Below are positions 13,601-63,946 of a DNA stretch of 64,000 nucleotides, piece by piece; the stretch's first letter is position 1; each line of letters starts with the position of its first letter. The notes below the pieces were generated by a model. That model was not told where the DNA came from and made no database searches. It worked only from the letters and a program-made list of their open reading frames with translations. This DNA comes from Plumapathes pennacea. Lineage: Eukaryota > Cnidaria > Anthozoa > Antipatharia > Myriopathidae. Where the stretch lies: contig OZ038462.1 of NCBI GenBank assembly GCA_964036295.1, forward strand, positions 7,953,267 to 8,017,266, written 5' to 3'. Both the position numbers and the translations under genes were made by a program.

Positions 13601-16600
13601 TTCCAGTAAAACACTCGTGTCTATATAATAAAATACACATATCTCTACATACGTATCTCTTGTGAGAAACTAAAGAAGAAAATTGAAGTTGGTCACTCTC
13701 GGAGAAAGAGTTAACCATGTGACTAACTTTCATTCTCTCACCACAGACTGATCATGTAAGGTGAAGTTGGCATTTGATTACTGGCTCAGCAGTCAAATGA
13801 AATCTGATTGAACTATCAGTTCACACACTGCCACTCATACTTTTTCCCCTTGTGTGGTTAGGAGAATTTGTGTTCATTTATAGCTCTTACTTTGAGCACT
13901 CCAGACAGAATACTGCCTCCAGCAACTCCACCCTTGAGTTCCTCCACTTCACAGCCAGGCTTGTTCACATCAAAAGATCGAATAACTGTGAACAAGAAGT
14001 TGAGTTGAGGTGAAAAGACACAACATTCAGGCTTGTTTGCAAGATCAAATCACTGCGGGCCACAAGATTATGGTAGTTGAGTTGGTCAGTGCACAACTAC
14101 AAAATGGGAAGTCCTAATATTAAAAAGGCAAAAACAACACTGATGTCTTTGTTTCTATAATGTATGGTCATCAAGAAATAAGACTATAGATGATAGGCAC
14201 ACAAGGTGGATAAGAAGACAAACTGTGTTCCTAGACCAAGATCCTAAATCTCCCAACCTAACCTGAACAAAATGTATGAGCAGTGTTAGGAGAATTACAG
14301 TACCTGCCATTTTCAACATACTCAACTTAGTATATACAGTAGATCAAACAAAAAAATGGAGTAATTTGTCTTTGATTATTCTTGTGCTAAAAGAGATGAC
14401 ATGACTCACTGGCCATACACAGAACAACATTATTTTGTCCAACGTAAATTTTACTTGACTTGAACATTGCCAAGTAAAAGTTAATGCTATGACAAAATTA
14501 AAATGAAAGCTCTTAAATGTTACACATCACTCACCAATGAGCCGAGGATGGGATGTGAAATCTCTAATTGGAATGGGGATTTTCTTGCAAATGTATTCGC
14601 AGACCACTTCCATGTTGTACTTCAACTGGGCAGAGATTGGCACAACCGGAGCTCCTTCAGCAATGGTTCCTAAGAAAAATGATCAGGTTAAAACCTCCAG
14701 CAGTGATAAAATGAATTTGGTCTAAGAAGAGAGAAATACAGACAAGCTGCAAAATATGTTGCAGTTAATTTACCAAGAGGGAAAAACTTGGACCATGAAC
14801 AAAAATCTAAAAATAATGTGCAGTAGTGGTGTGCAAAAGCTTTTACAAAAGACTGCCTTTTCTCATATCAGTGTGTGCTGTACAGCACCAGAGGAGAAAT
14901 AACTTCTACTAACAGTGCATGGATGAGTGGGTGTAGCAGCTGTAAAAAGCTCCTATTTTTTATAGGCTTCAAATGTGTAGCATGACCATTATTATTTAGG
15001 AATAGTGTAATAATGTTTGGATGTGTTATAACATGTTGTTTTGTTGACCATATTGCAACATCTTATGGGAGGTGCTATGTGTCCCTCTAAGCATTACCAA
15101 CCTTGTACAAACTTCAGGATCTGGTCGTACTGGTCCTTGGCTTGGCTTTCCTTGACCAGATCAATCTTGTTTTGTAGGATAATGATGTGTTTTAACTTCA
15201 TGATCTCAATAGCTGCCAGATGTTCTGAAGTCTGGGGCTGAGGACAGGACTCATTTCCAGCTAAAATCAGAAAAATAAACATTGAATTCAAATTCACTGT
15301 CTTTCTGTACTTGAAGATGAAAACATCACCTGAGGAGCAAGCTTTTTTAACACTACTAGACAGTAGACAGTAGACAGCAAACAAGAATTTTACCACAACA
15401 CACTAGTTTCTCTCTCTCTGATTGGTCAATTTACCGTGGTAAATAAGAGTCCAGACAATGATGCTGACGCCAGCATGTTACGTTTTGCAGCAAAATACAA
15501 TGAAAGTTTCCTGTACATTTCTAAATGTTGTGGTAAAAAACAAATTTCCACTGGTTTGCCGTGGTGTGGACTCTTATTTACCACGATTTACGTTATGACA
15601 TGGTCAAAATGTTGTGGACTCACTCGGCGAAGCGCCTTGTGAGTCCAGAACATTTGGACCATGTGATGATGTAAATCGTGATAAATAAGAGTCCACACCA
15701 CGGCAAACCAGTGGAACTTTATTAATCAGCAAAATACTGACCAATAAGAAGTAAGGCGGCATCCATAACTGCTGCACCATTCAACATGGTTGCCATGAGA
15801 ATGTCGTGACCAGGGCAATCCACAAATGAAACATGCCTGTCACAAACACAGAACACACTTTTCTTATTACAGAAAATACATTTTCTCATATTGATAACTA
15901 AATTTAAGTTCTGAGTAGAGAATGCCTTTCTTCTGAAATTTTATCACTTCATTATCAAGGGCACAAAACCTGCAAATCAATATTTGTAACTTTGACATCC
16001 CTTATGGGGTGAATGCAAGAAAGTGCTTGCCTAAGAGCTAACAAGTTAAGTAATATTATCAAATTTGATAACACTACAGTATTCCTGTAATGTACTACAG
16101 TAAAGCAGTGTAACTGAAGGTTGATGTTTTACTATAGAATATTACTTGTATGCCTTATGTTAAGAACTATTGTATTAAAGGAAAAGCAATGTTTCTATTG
16201 GATGCTGATATGCAGTGCAGTAGCTCTGACCTCAGCATGAAATTTTTCCAGGGTTTGGGTCATTTGATAAAAAGCAATCTTTGAAAACTTTGGGCCAACT
16301 CTTACCTGACCAACTGAAACTTGCCAGTACACCCTGATCTCTGACAAGAAATGGTGTCTGGGCTTGCGCTGCCACCCGAGCGGTAACATCCAGGCCTGGG
16401 ACATGCCTCATTACTACATTTGTAGATCTATCAACACAACTAGCAGTTAATCTATGTTTAACATTTTTAGACAAGTAGCGCATTTGTCTCTTTTTGTATA
16501 ACATTTTAAAAATTGTCCCAATAATAATCTAATGTGCAAGTTCTTTTACCTAGACTTGATTTATAAGGGTCCCATTTTTAATGATAAACAATGTTCATAC

Positions 16601-18160
16601 ATTGTCAATGGCCAAGATTAAAAGTCCTTACGCAAGCTACATTAATAGAATGTACTAGCATACTGTACTGTATGAAACTAAGCACATCTTTTCTTTTCTT
16701 TTCAGCGCTCGACATTAACGGTTGCCCGCTTGCCCGGGGCAACCAAAATTTTTGGTCGGGCAGGTAAATTCTGGGCCGGGCAACTAGAAATTACGAAACT
16801 TTCTATTGCTTGAAGTCAATCTACAGTCCTAAGGGTAACCAACCTAAACCCTTAATGTCGAGCACTGCTTTTTTTTGCCTAAGTTTTTCTTTGGTCTTAT
16901 CTTGCATACAGTAAGTAAAAAAATTGAGTCACCAGAGAAAATGTATTGGATGACTGGACAACTTCTAATTTCAATAACTTGTGCTCTCTTTTCTGTCAAC
17001 AACAATAATTATTATTGATTTACCTTTGCATTTGCATATCCCAGTTTGATGGTGATGTTTCTTTCCAGTTCATTTTTAAATCTGACAGTCTGAAGATCAA
17101 TGAAGAACAAAGCCACTTACAGTAAATCAGGGCACCTGAACCCCATAACACATCTAAAGATCTACATGTGATAAAGATCAATGACCAACAACTCCAGTCA
17201 ACAACACTGCATACCAACCTGGACTCCAGAAATAGCTTTTACCACTGTTGATTTTCCGTGAGCCACATGACCGATGGTACCTAAGAAGACCAATTTAAAT
17301 TAAGGACAACAGACAAGTTCTGAAATATACATTGTTCATAAGTATTCTTTCATTCCAAGCTCAAAATCTAGTTTCTCACAACTGGTTAAGAAAAAAATGT
17401 GTGAGTGATGCAGTGAGAATTGATAACTCAATCAGCTTTTATTTGAGCAAGGAATCAAACTAGCTACTAGCTGTGGCAAATCATTTGCCATAGCGAGTAA
17501 TGATGGCTCGATCATTTTATTTCTTTTAAAAGCTACGGCTAAACTGAAGGAGAAAATTGATGTTGGTCATTCAAAACAACAATGCTGACCCTGGTTCCTG
17601 TAGGTGATCAATTTCATCATTTCTCCTTCAGTCCCTCGTAAGCATCATTTAGTTTAATATAGTAATACAGTATGGAAATTTTGATAGCTTGCTTGGTCTA
17701 TTCTTTTGAAGTCTAGCTACATCGCATTTCTCATAAAAAAAATCTTCGTAGATGGTGATGAGAAGGACAAAGGAAACTATTTAAAGACTGATAGGAATAA
17801 ATTGAGTTGACAATTTATGTACCATGCCATGATATGCACATATATGGAGTCGATTAGCTTGAATGTTTTTAGTCTAAGCAGAGTAGGATAGATGCCTTAC
17901 CAATATTGATCGTTGCTTGTCTGCTGATAACTTCTGGTGTCAACGGATTCAGCTCTGATGGTTTCTTGGACGGAAAAGAATGGAAAATGTGTTATTTCGT
18001 TCCATTAAAATCAGCCACATTTCGTCGCCGTCCGTCCCGCGGCCAAAAGGAATTCTGTCCGATCTCGTCCAGAGCTGAAAGTTCACATACTTACCAAATT
18101 CGATACGTCTTGTTTCGAAAGATGCGGTTGTCCTTGTTGTTGGCCGTTTTCTGAGGCCAT
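10689..18160 (-). CDS. EIF2S3: Translation initiation factor eIF2 subunit gamma
   Basis: The GTP-binding subunit of eIF2, which brings Met-tRNAi to the 40S ribosome. Fourteen exons, all phases consistent: 18095-18160, 17901-17952, 17219-17280, 17024-17089, 16306-16427, 15742-15836, 15102-15260, 14535-14669, 13891-13985, 12542-12686, 12094-12149, 11666-11779, 11326-11498, 10689-10746. They give 1398 nt, 465 aa (human is 472). Start [18 protein letters not shown] resembles the vertebrate N-terminus. G1 GHVAHGKST (about 43-51), G3 DCPGHD (129-134) and G4 NKID (185-188) are intact. A Cys-rich knuckle ([11 protein letters not shown]) follows switch 1. Domains II and III end with the nearly invariant [21 protein letters not shown]. 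Nothing is truncated. The reading at 11322 that appears to stop after HWR is an intron: AG|GTAACG joins to the last exon at 10746. Confidence 0.97.
12826..12998. mobile_element. MITE of the CTTTCACTCC family
   Basis: A nearly full copy in an EIF2S3 intron, starting ACTCCCAAGAGTGATCAAC and ending TTTTGAGCTTGG. It is the same repeat as 19657-19863, in the opposite orientation. Confidence 0.65.
13298..13632. mobile_element. Compound hairpin elements in an EIF2S3 intron
   Basis: Two inverted-repeat structures in series. At 13298-13445 the arms share AGATATGAATTTTATTTTC-type sequence reading back as AAAATAAAATCCATATCTTC. At about 13449-13632 the ends pair as GACACGAGTGTTTTAC and GTAAAACACTCGTGTC. 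No open reading frame of note. Probably one composite or two adjacent non-autonomous elements. Confidence 0.6.
15391..15722. mobile_element. Dispersed foldback repeat, copy 1 (TTTGCCGTGGTGTGGA family)
   Basis: About 330 bp in an EIF2S3 intron. The outer part begins TACCACAACACACTAGTTT. The inner part is a palindrome built on CCACTGGTTTGCCGTGGTG and its reverse complement around GAGTCCACAACATTTTGACC-like arms. The same sequence recurs at 52546-52884 and 53518-53857, with a half copy at 46384-46490. Two of the copies lie only about 640 bp apart in POLQ introns. Confidence 0.75.
16706..16868. repeat. Dispersed repeat, copy A
   Basis: About 160 bp containing GCTCGACATTAACGGTTGCC and TTTCTATTGCTTGAAGTCAA and ending with AATGTCGAGCA. 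A close second copy lies at 58139-58304 in a POLQ intron, same orientation. The ends GTGCTCGACATTAA and TTAATGTCGAGCAC are inverted, so it is probably another MITE. Confidence 0.75.
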
Positions 18161-19421
18161 CGTATTTGATAGATTAGCACACTCGTTTTACAGAACAGGC
18201 TGATGCAATGGAAAACCCAGGCTCAGTCCCCAGCCGTCCGTGAGCGCCCGCGATCTGCAAAGGGGACTGCCGCTGGACATCGCAAGGGAGGGGAGGTGGG
18301 GGCTCGTGTCGTGCTGTGACGACAACTACTGGGTAAGTTCCATTCGCAGAATCTTGGGGATTTGGACACTCCAGCTCAAATGAAGGTGGAAAGTGAATTG
18401 AAAGTTAAATTGCGGGCAACGTTTCACGAAAAGTGTGCATCTCAAGCTGGCAGACCCGTCCTGGTCAGTCAACTTTTTGTCATACATGATTGTCATTTCC
18501 AAGCCCGAAAGACCCCCCCCCCCCCCCCTCCCCGGTTAGGAATTACTAAAACAAGTCTTCAGCCGTACATATATATATATATATATTTAGACTTGACTTG
18601 TATGTATAGGTTATATGTTAAATATATAACTTCATTTGTACAATGTTCAGATTCTCAGCATTCACGCTGCACTATCAGAGAAAAGTTCTGACGCGAAGAT
18701 CCAAACCTAATTTGCGAGAAAAGTTCCCTATATGTTGGCAAAAAAGGAGTTCGTTTCAAGGATTTTGTTTCTGAAACAGAGACACAAACTAAATCGTATC
18801 TGGTCTTTTCTTGCGTTTTACTATTAAAAGTTTCTCACGAATGCGCGCATATCCAAACTAGTTTGACGAGACACAACTGTTAGACTTCCTTCGCTGATGG
18901 CAACAGCATCTGTCTCGGTGTAAATGCTTAAAAATAAAACCTAATAAAAACTTGCTCAGTGACTGGATATTATTCTCTAGTAACGTTGAACAGCGAATTT
19001 CAATCAGATGGAACTATCAAAAGGCCTGCAACGCAACGCTGGAGACAGCAAAAAAATCGCATGTTTCTGTAGGGTGCCAGTTGCGAGCAACTTTCTTTGC
19101 AACTTGCACGCAACGTTCTTCCGGACTTTCCCTGCAATTTTTTTCGCAATTTTTTTCGTTGCGAGACAAGTTGCAAGGACTGGGAATATTGCATACGCAA
19201 TAGTCAATTCCTGTGCAACGTGTCTCGCAAGTTGCAATTGCCTCGTGTTACAATTTGAAGTTCAAATTTCTGGGTGAAAAATCAAGGCCGATTTCTTTGA
19301 AACGAAAAGGGAAACGGTATATGTACGGAGCAGATAAACAGAACATTTTGATAAGAAATCGTATCCACCCGTCCCCCTTAACTAGTGAAATTCTCCACTA
19401 TGAAAGTCTTGCGCGGTTGTT
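18161..19421. other. Intergenic region between the TRIM gene and EIF2S3
   Basis: About 1.26 kb holding the presumed EIF2S3 promoter, a poly-C run near 18513, a short TA run near 18569-18586, and GC-rich sequence just upstream of the EIF2S3 start. The 19046-19250 part shares GCAAGTTGCAATTGCCTCGT-type words with the element at 19866-20140. No gene is seen. Confidence 0.55.
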
Positions 19422-25652
<6,231 letters not shown>

Positions 25653-26591
25653 TTCTGCACCTCTCTCACATCGCTGTTTACTCGACTCTTGCCTCGCGTT
25701 CCTCGTTGCCTGGTGTAACCGCTGACCATAGCATAATTCACTTCCGCTTGATAAACCTTCACTTCCGTTTTTGCTCCAGTCTGCGCAGCAACGGCGCAAA
25801 AGGGGAGGGGGAGGGGTGGCAGGAAGCAGGAGGGCGCAGGCTATTTTGGCTCAAGATGTACACATATTAGAACATGCCTGGTGAACTTCGCAATGGGTTC
25901 TTGAGTGGGTCAAGGTATAAATCGGGATGAAAAAATATAAAAGCATGGCAGGAACCATATTATTATACAACCAATTTTATTAGCACGACAATAAACGATT
26001 CTTTCAGCCGGAAATAGAAGAAGTTGCTCCATTCAAACGTTATTTACCGTTTAATGAAAAATGGAGAGAACGAGGAGAGAGAAAGAAAGGAGGAGGGGGG
26101 AGGGGGTGGGGGAGGGAGGGCGCGGGTGGCGTATAACTGAAACTGAAAGCACGCGGAATTGGTCAGCGTTCACAAAGATCGTGTGTACTAAGCAACCTTA
26201 TCCTATAAATACATACAGACAAACATCCGAAAACGGCTCTAGTTTACATATGCTCAGCATGTCACATTTTATCTGTTAATCATTCGTTATAAATTGATGA
26301 CATTAGCATCAACTGAAACTACAAAGTGACCAGTTTTAGGTCCAGGAAAAAACGAGGACACGGTGTTTTCAGGGTGGCAAACATGCCGCCAAACGTTGCG
26401 CTGAGCGCAGACACAACAGAAGTTTAAAAAGTTAGAAAGAAAAAAAACATGTTTGTGCCCAGGACACAAACTCTGTGCCGCAAAAAATGTTTCGCGCGTG
26501 GCAAAACGTGGCAACATTTGTTTTTGGAACGTAAACTCATACACAGTTTTGACTCTTTCAACCCCAAGTTTGGAACTGAGGCCAAGACATA
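25653..26591. other. Intergenic region between parkin and the TRIM gene
   Basis: About 0.94 kb. It should hold the TRIM promoter and the parkin 3' UTR. A purine-rich GGAGGGGG stretch lies at 26060-26130. A repeat resembling 38055-38230 (GAGGACAC, GTGTCCTGG, GCGCTGAGCGC words) begins near 26345. No RNA gene is seen. Confidence 0.5.
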
Positions 26592-41613
<15,022 letters not shown>

Positions 41614-44119
41614 CTGTAACAAGTCAAGAATCTTTGAATAATTGCTTATGCCTAACCTGTCTTCCAACGATTCAAGAAGAAATCACATCAAAATTTAATA
41701 CTCCTGATGAAATATACTATGGCCTATGATGCTACTCTGAAACAGCGAACAGTATCAGCCATAACAAATCAAACACAAATCAGACTCGCTTTGATGCAGA
41801 CTCATGCACACGACAATCGAATGTCAACATGCAGGCATCCATGCACTTCCGCCTTTTCTGCATTCACATGATCGAGTGCACAACTACAGCGTTTTTGTTG
41901 TACCCTGTCTCTAAAACCGAAGAACTAAATGCACTTTATTTATCACCTACAAAGTTTTCAATAGTAGAAGTAAAAGCAGGACATGAAATCAAAACATACG
42001 ACCCACCTTGCTCCCCTGGTTCTACTCGACGCTCAGATGCACAACAGACTCTCGTGAGAGGACTGGCGCGAACGAAGTGCAAATTTCTCCTGTGTGGGGA
42101 GGGGTGAGGACTTCTACTTCGCTAAATAAACTGGAAGTGTCACGTCAATTTACAATTCATTAGAGACATAATAAAAGAGGAGCCTTTGTAGAAATATAGT
42201 GTAAAACTAAAAAAATGGAGGGAAAATAGCTTGGCATTGGTAGTTTCATCAATGTGATCAGGGTTTCAATCAACCCCCCCGTGGTGTGGATTATACGGGG
42301 AGGCTCCTCCCGAAAGGGGTTCCCTTTTCAGGCTGGAATTATGCGAAAGGTGTGCCTTTCTTAGGTTAGAGGTACGGAGGGAGGTAAATTAAAAGGTAGG
42401 AATTTCAGTCCTTTCGTTATGCAGAAACATTTCGGCGGGACTTTCGTAAGGTCGTTAAAAACAATCTTACTCCAAAAAATTGCAATAGCCCCATTAAAAG
42501 GTATATAAAAAGAAAATGTTTGGAAACGTATAAGGAAACGTATAAGGAAAGGTGCGTGAAAGGGGTACCTATTCTCGGGTAAGGGTTTGGACCTCGGGCC
42601 GGAACAGAGCTTCTCCGTGTCAACTTTGCTGACACGAAACAGGAAAATTATTTCTCAGATACCTAAAACCAACTTGTCAAGGAAATGCCACAGTGAGCTC
42701 TGGTTACGCGTAAACTCAGAAATCGCAAGGCAATTACCCTTTGATCACAACTTGGACTGAAAAGAGTTTCAAGGGCAAATCAAGAGCGAGACCACTTGTA
42801 TAAAGGCGTGTTTTGCGTTTATTTTGAGCGTAATAAATAGAGAATGTAATCACGAGGAAAAACTACTATTTGCACGTTTGAATGAATATTGGTAAGGTTT
42901 GTAAAGTCCTGCTTGCCAATCCTTATCTGTTAAAAACTTGTGTTTCACACTAAAAATTACCCAATACTAACATTGGTGACTGAATGGATGACATAAAGAG
43001 AATCCATAATTGGATTAGTTGCTTATTGAGCAAGTAAATAAATCAGATGGTAGGTTCTCCAAACGTACCACATTTCTGCAGCTATAAAGTCGCAAGGAGA
43101 ACACCTACTTTGATCACGAGAGATAAAGTGAGAATTAATCAGCTGGTAAGCCCTTGTTGACAGATGTCCGCGTGTGCTTGTTGACAGATGTCCGTGTGTG
43201 CATGTGTGTGTGTGTGCATGCAAGTGTGTAACATGCACGTACACATTGGTCTGAAAATTTTCAGACCATACTTGTACTTGTAGTCCTGTCCGCACTGTTT
43301 GACCAAACTAGAAATTATTAACTGTATGGCTATCTGGCTCGATTAGCCCTAATGACTATTCCAGATAGCCGGTACCTTAATGCCTGTACGCATTATCTAC
43401 ATGTAAATATATACTATTACATACCAAGGTACAAATAGAGAACTGTCTGTCTGTCTGTCTCAAACCTAGATCGAGTAACTAGTTCTCCTTACTAGAGCTG
43501 TTTTCGGATGACTGTCGAAAGTAATCGTGTGATTGCTTTGGTTTTGCGTTTGTTACGCTTTCTGATTGGTCTACACAAGTTTGGCAGCCTTCTCAACCAA
43601 TCAGGAACAAAACCAAAACCAAAACCAAACACTTCTCACGCAAGCGATGGCGTGTACTCGCATTACTGATTGGAAAGTAAAACCAAACGCAAGACCAAAC
43701 GTGAATTATTTTGGCTTCTGATTGGCTGAACTGTTTTCTCTCAGTCTCTGTGATTGGCCTGTGTGATTACTTTGGTTTTGGTTTTCGACAGTCATCCGAA
43801 AATGGCTCTATGTGATATATTGTTAGTGAGCAGTTGAGGGAGAAACAACACGTTAATCACCCTCAGGACGCGGTCGTTCGTAGCTCAGCATTCACTCAAT
43901 CTCATGGCTAACAAACTGCAGTCTTGATCAAAGACCAACCAAAAAGCTTGTTCTAGCTGACAATATTTCAAGAAAGTCCTTTTGTCAGCTGGACCTTTCC
44001 CTTTCCAGACCCAATTAAAGTGGAGAACAGACAAGTTTTCGTGTAATTCCGGATAAGTGTAATCTTGCTTTGAACAACTGGGCCCCAGCAGTGTAAAGTT
44101 AAATACTAAGTAAAGTTGA
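41614..44119. other. Intergenic region between POLQ and parkin
   Basis: About 2.5 kb with the parkin promoter and POLQ 3' UTR, a short TG run near 43190-43220, a CTGT run at 43446-43460, and one inverted-repeat element (43495-43808). The short frames have no recognisable family. No RNA gene is seen. Confidence 0.55.
43495..43808. mobile_element. Inverted-repeat MITE (TTTCGGATGACTGTCGAAA termini)
   Basis: Left end GAGCTGTTTTCGGATGACTG and right end CAGTCATCCGAAAATGGCTC are inverted; the match extends through GTCGAAA. TA flanks both ends. A fragment with TGACTGTCGAAAGTAATCGT recurs at about 45758-45805 in a POLQ intron. Interior contains many ACCAAAACCAAA words. Confidence 0.75.
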
Positions 44120-60797
<16,678 letters not shown>

Positions 60798-62735
60798 GAC
60801 GGACGCTCGAAGGTTCACTGCGTGTAACAGCAGTCATAGCACATAAGCGGAACCGTAACCGCTTGCAAATTAGAGGAGTAATTCCGCAATTTTAACTGAA
60901 CGACATCGTGCCGTTCCATGTTTATGTTTTTGAACTTGGCGCTTTTCTCTGACATGCGCATAAATTAGTTACCGCTGTACACACATTGCGCTGAATCAGA
61001 GGAGTTGGGTGGGAGACCGCGTGATAAAATTTGGACTCGGAAATGCGTAAAAGAAATGCGTAAAAAAGTGTTTTTTAATATATATTTTTTTATTTTCTCC
61101 TACACAGACACTCTGTGACGGACTAACCAGTTCCTCCATATTCTAAATTCAGTTTGACAGAATGCGTTGGTTATCAAAGTTTTATTTCCTATTCGGGCAA
61201 AGTTAAAAATCCTTAACATTTTTTGCCTTCCCGCCCTCCCCTCAGAAAAAGGTAGTCTTAACTTAAAACAAAAATAGCCTTCACATGCCTGTCATTATCA
61301 GTAAAAATAATCCTTCGAACCATAGAGAATGTCACTCCCCACCCGAACCTGTAATATAAACCTAACATTAGACAGCGCGTATATAAAGCTTGGCCAAACC
61401 GCTATTCCGACAATTCCTACTATCGGGAATTAACAAAATGGACGGAATATTATTCCGGAGTCAGAATAGGTCCCAAAAGACACGATTATACCTTCTATTC
61501 CGGAATAAGAATAACCTTTTCCACGCTCTTGTGATACAGAAAACAGGCAAAGTTTTTTATGTATTTCTGCGCCATGCTCTCAGTACCACAGGAGCCTGGA
61601 ACAGGCCAGAATAAGAATAGTCCCAAAAGAAAATTATTAAAATAAAATATTGTTTAAAAATAATAATAATCAGAGTGTACGGCAGAACTGACTTCACGGC
61701 CGGTTGCCCAGTCCACAGGCAGCCCACAAGGTGTTACTAAGTCACGCCTGATCGGTCAAGGTCTGATGACGTCACGGCCGATCGGTTAATAAGGATTTGT
61801 ATGGGGTGATTTGAAAATCTCCCCATACAAATCCTTATTAACCGATCGGCCGTGACGTCATCAGACCTTGACCGATCAGGCGTGACTTAGTAACACCTTG
61901 TGGGCTGCCTGTGCCCAGTCCATTGAACAAAAAAATTAGAAAAATTACTATTTTAAACTTATCAGCGCTTGGCAATGGTTGTCAACAACTCTGAGAACTC
62001 GTGCATTAGCAAGTTTTTCTATGCTCTTTCCAGGTGATGTAGTCTTTTTGTTTGGCTATAAGCTTTATATTTATGGAATGACCGGGTGAGTGACGCAAAA
62101 AAAAAATCTCAATTCTCATTTCCTTCCCGTGGTTAAGTACTATGACACAGGTCTATTATAATATGTTTTAGTAACATTTTGTAAATATACTTTTCACCCA
62201 GACTGTGTTTAAAAAATAGTACCAAAATTTCCTAGCTTGCTCTTGAATTATTAAAATATTTAAGAGGTGTACACTGTCTATATCATTACATCATAAAGGG
62301 AGACAGAACCCTGAAGGGAAATCAGAAGAAAACATCTCTCAGTACAGTCAGCTGTTACTTCAGTATGGAGAAAATAGGTGATCTACTGCTTGGGTTCAAC
62401 CTGGTCCATCAATCATCCTAACAAAATTCATACACTTTGTTCAGGGCAGGTTGGGAGAATCAAGTGATCCCTTGCTTGGGTTCAAGTTGATCAAACTATC
62501 AATCCTCCTAACAAAACTCATACATTTTGTTCAGGGCAGGTTATGAGAATCAGGACCTACTGTAGGTCTTGGGACTGACAGGGTAAATGTCCACACAACC
62601 AACATTGTTTGTATTGAAGCTTGAATTTACTCCAAATTCACAGTGCATATTTTGGAGTGCCCTCATAGAAATGTCCACTGTCCATGCAATAGAACCTTTA
62701 TCAAAATGAAACAGAATGTACAACTGATGCTGTAC
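60798..62735. other. Intergenic region between MBTPS2 and POLQ
   Basis: About 1.9 kb with the presumed POLQ promoter next to 60800-61000, a palindromic element (61715-61912) and, at 62330-62590, repeats of the CTCATACATTTTGTTCAGGG type. No coding frame of interest. Confidence 0.55.
61715..61912. mobile_element. Near-perfect palindromic element with 9-bp target duplication
   Basis: Two ~92-bp arms, apparently identical, around a 14-bp centre (TGATTTGAAAATCT). The ends are ACAGGCAGCCCACAAGGTG and its reverse complement. GCCCAGTCC stands directly outside both ends (61706-61714 and 61913-61921). A 9-bp duplication fits Mutator-like foldback elements. The lack of arm divergence suggests a recent insertion or arm conversion. 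Confidence 0.88.
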
Positions 62736-63946
62736 TCAGACACTCACTAGTGTCCACAAGGCTAGGACAATGTTCGCTGCTAACAGTAGAGTGCCCAGTG
62801 TTAAGATAATGTTGCAAAGTGTGTTCCTCTGGTTCTCATCAGGGAGAACGGAACACAATTTGTCGTCCACAAGAGCAAATAACACCCACTGCCCATCCAG
62901 TGAATAGCATGGCACCATATTTAGGATAGCTAAAGCTCCCGATAAAGACACTAAATATCTGGGGATCTGAAGTTAAGGGTGTAACATCCATTAAGCCATG
63001 ATTTTCACAATGCCATCCTCAATGAAACTTCCAGGCAGGACGTTCAGGTCAGGTGTCTCGGCCCCATTCAATTGGAGGAGTAAATCCTCAGGGGGTGGGA
63101 GTGGGGGTGGATTAGTGGGCTGAAGAAAAATTGATTCAAATTGACATATTTGAACTATTATCCAAACAAAAAAGTTCTAACTATGAGATTGGTGTGGGTT
63201 CACAGGAGACACAGTGCAGCTGCAGGACATTAATGTGAGAGTAGCAGACAAGATGTGAACATGGGAAACTTGGCAGGTCAGGTGTGTACATGAAGGATAC
63301 ATTAAAAATGTTTCGATTGTGATTGGAAGCTTCAGTGGTAGAAGTGCACTCCGTGGTAAATAACTAATAACAGCCACTGGAAAACAAACAAACAACAGTT
63401 TTAATATAACAAATAAACAATCAAAAGAAAAGTCAGCATGAATCGAAGGTTGTCCAATACTTGACTTCTGTTGACTTGTAAAAGTGAGTTGCCATCCATA
63501 CGGATTGTACAAATGTTGCACAATGAATTCATGAGTCATAAAAAAGTATACGATCCATACAGATATGGATGTAGCATTTTATGCAAGGCCAGGTGGGGTA
63601 TTTAACGTAGTGTTGCAAGAGTTTTATAGTTGGTTTTATTATGGGGGATTGGTATCTGAAAACATTATAAGTTAAGGTTTCTGAGAATAGTTGAAATAGA
63701 AAGCCAATTTTTAATAACCTTGCTGCCAATTTGAGACTAAACTTTGTGGTAAACCCTCGATAATATCAATGATAATAACAATTTTATATTTTAATATAAT
63801 ATAATATTTTTTAGTAATATTATTCTGACCTGAGTACTGCAGCAGCAGAGGATCCCCGACATACAGAACGTCAGTTCCACTGTTCCGAATAATCCTTATG
63901 AGACGACTAGAATTGTCTAAAGATGGGTGAACACACACCTTGTCAC
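62736..63946 (-). CDS. MBTPS2: Membrane-bound transcription factor site-2 protease, C-terminal exons (partial)
   Basis: The intramembrane zinc metalloprotease that cuts SREBP and ATF6 in the Golgi. Three exons are visible: 63830-63946, 63301-63376, 62736-62958, phases 1, 2 and stop. The sequence has RLIRIIRNSGTDVLYVGDPL, then LPITIETFL, YLVSLSGALAILNMVPC, SLDGQW and a final hydrophobic segment ending LALWTLVSV. The LDG motif supplies the third zinc ligand in S2P; the HExxH half must lie to the right of the window. The last exon uses the acceptor CCCCAG at 62959, not the earlier TTCAG, because only this keeps the frame and matches the ETFxxYLxSLSGA spacing of the family. Confidence 0.92.

Noticed and set aside
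14086-14180. Possible intronic C/D-box snoRNA in an EIF2S3 intron (TGATGA ... CTGA on the minus strand)
   Set aside because: The C box lacks the first purine, there is no terminal stem and no clear internal boxes; not enough support.
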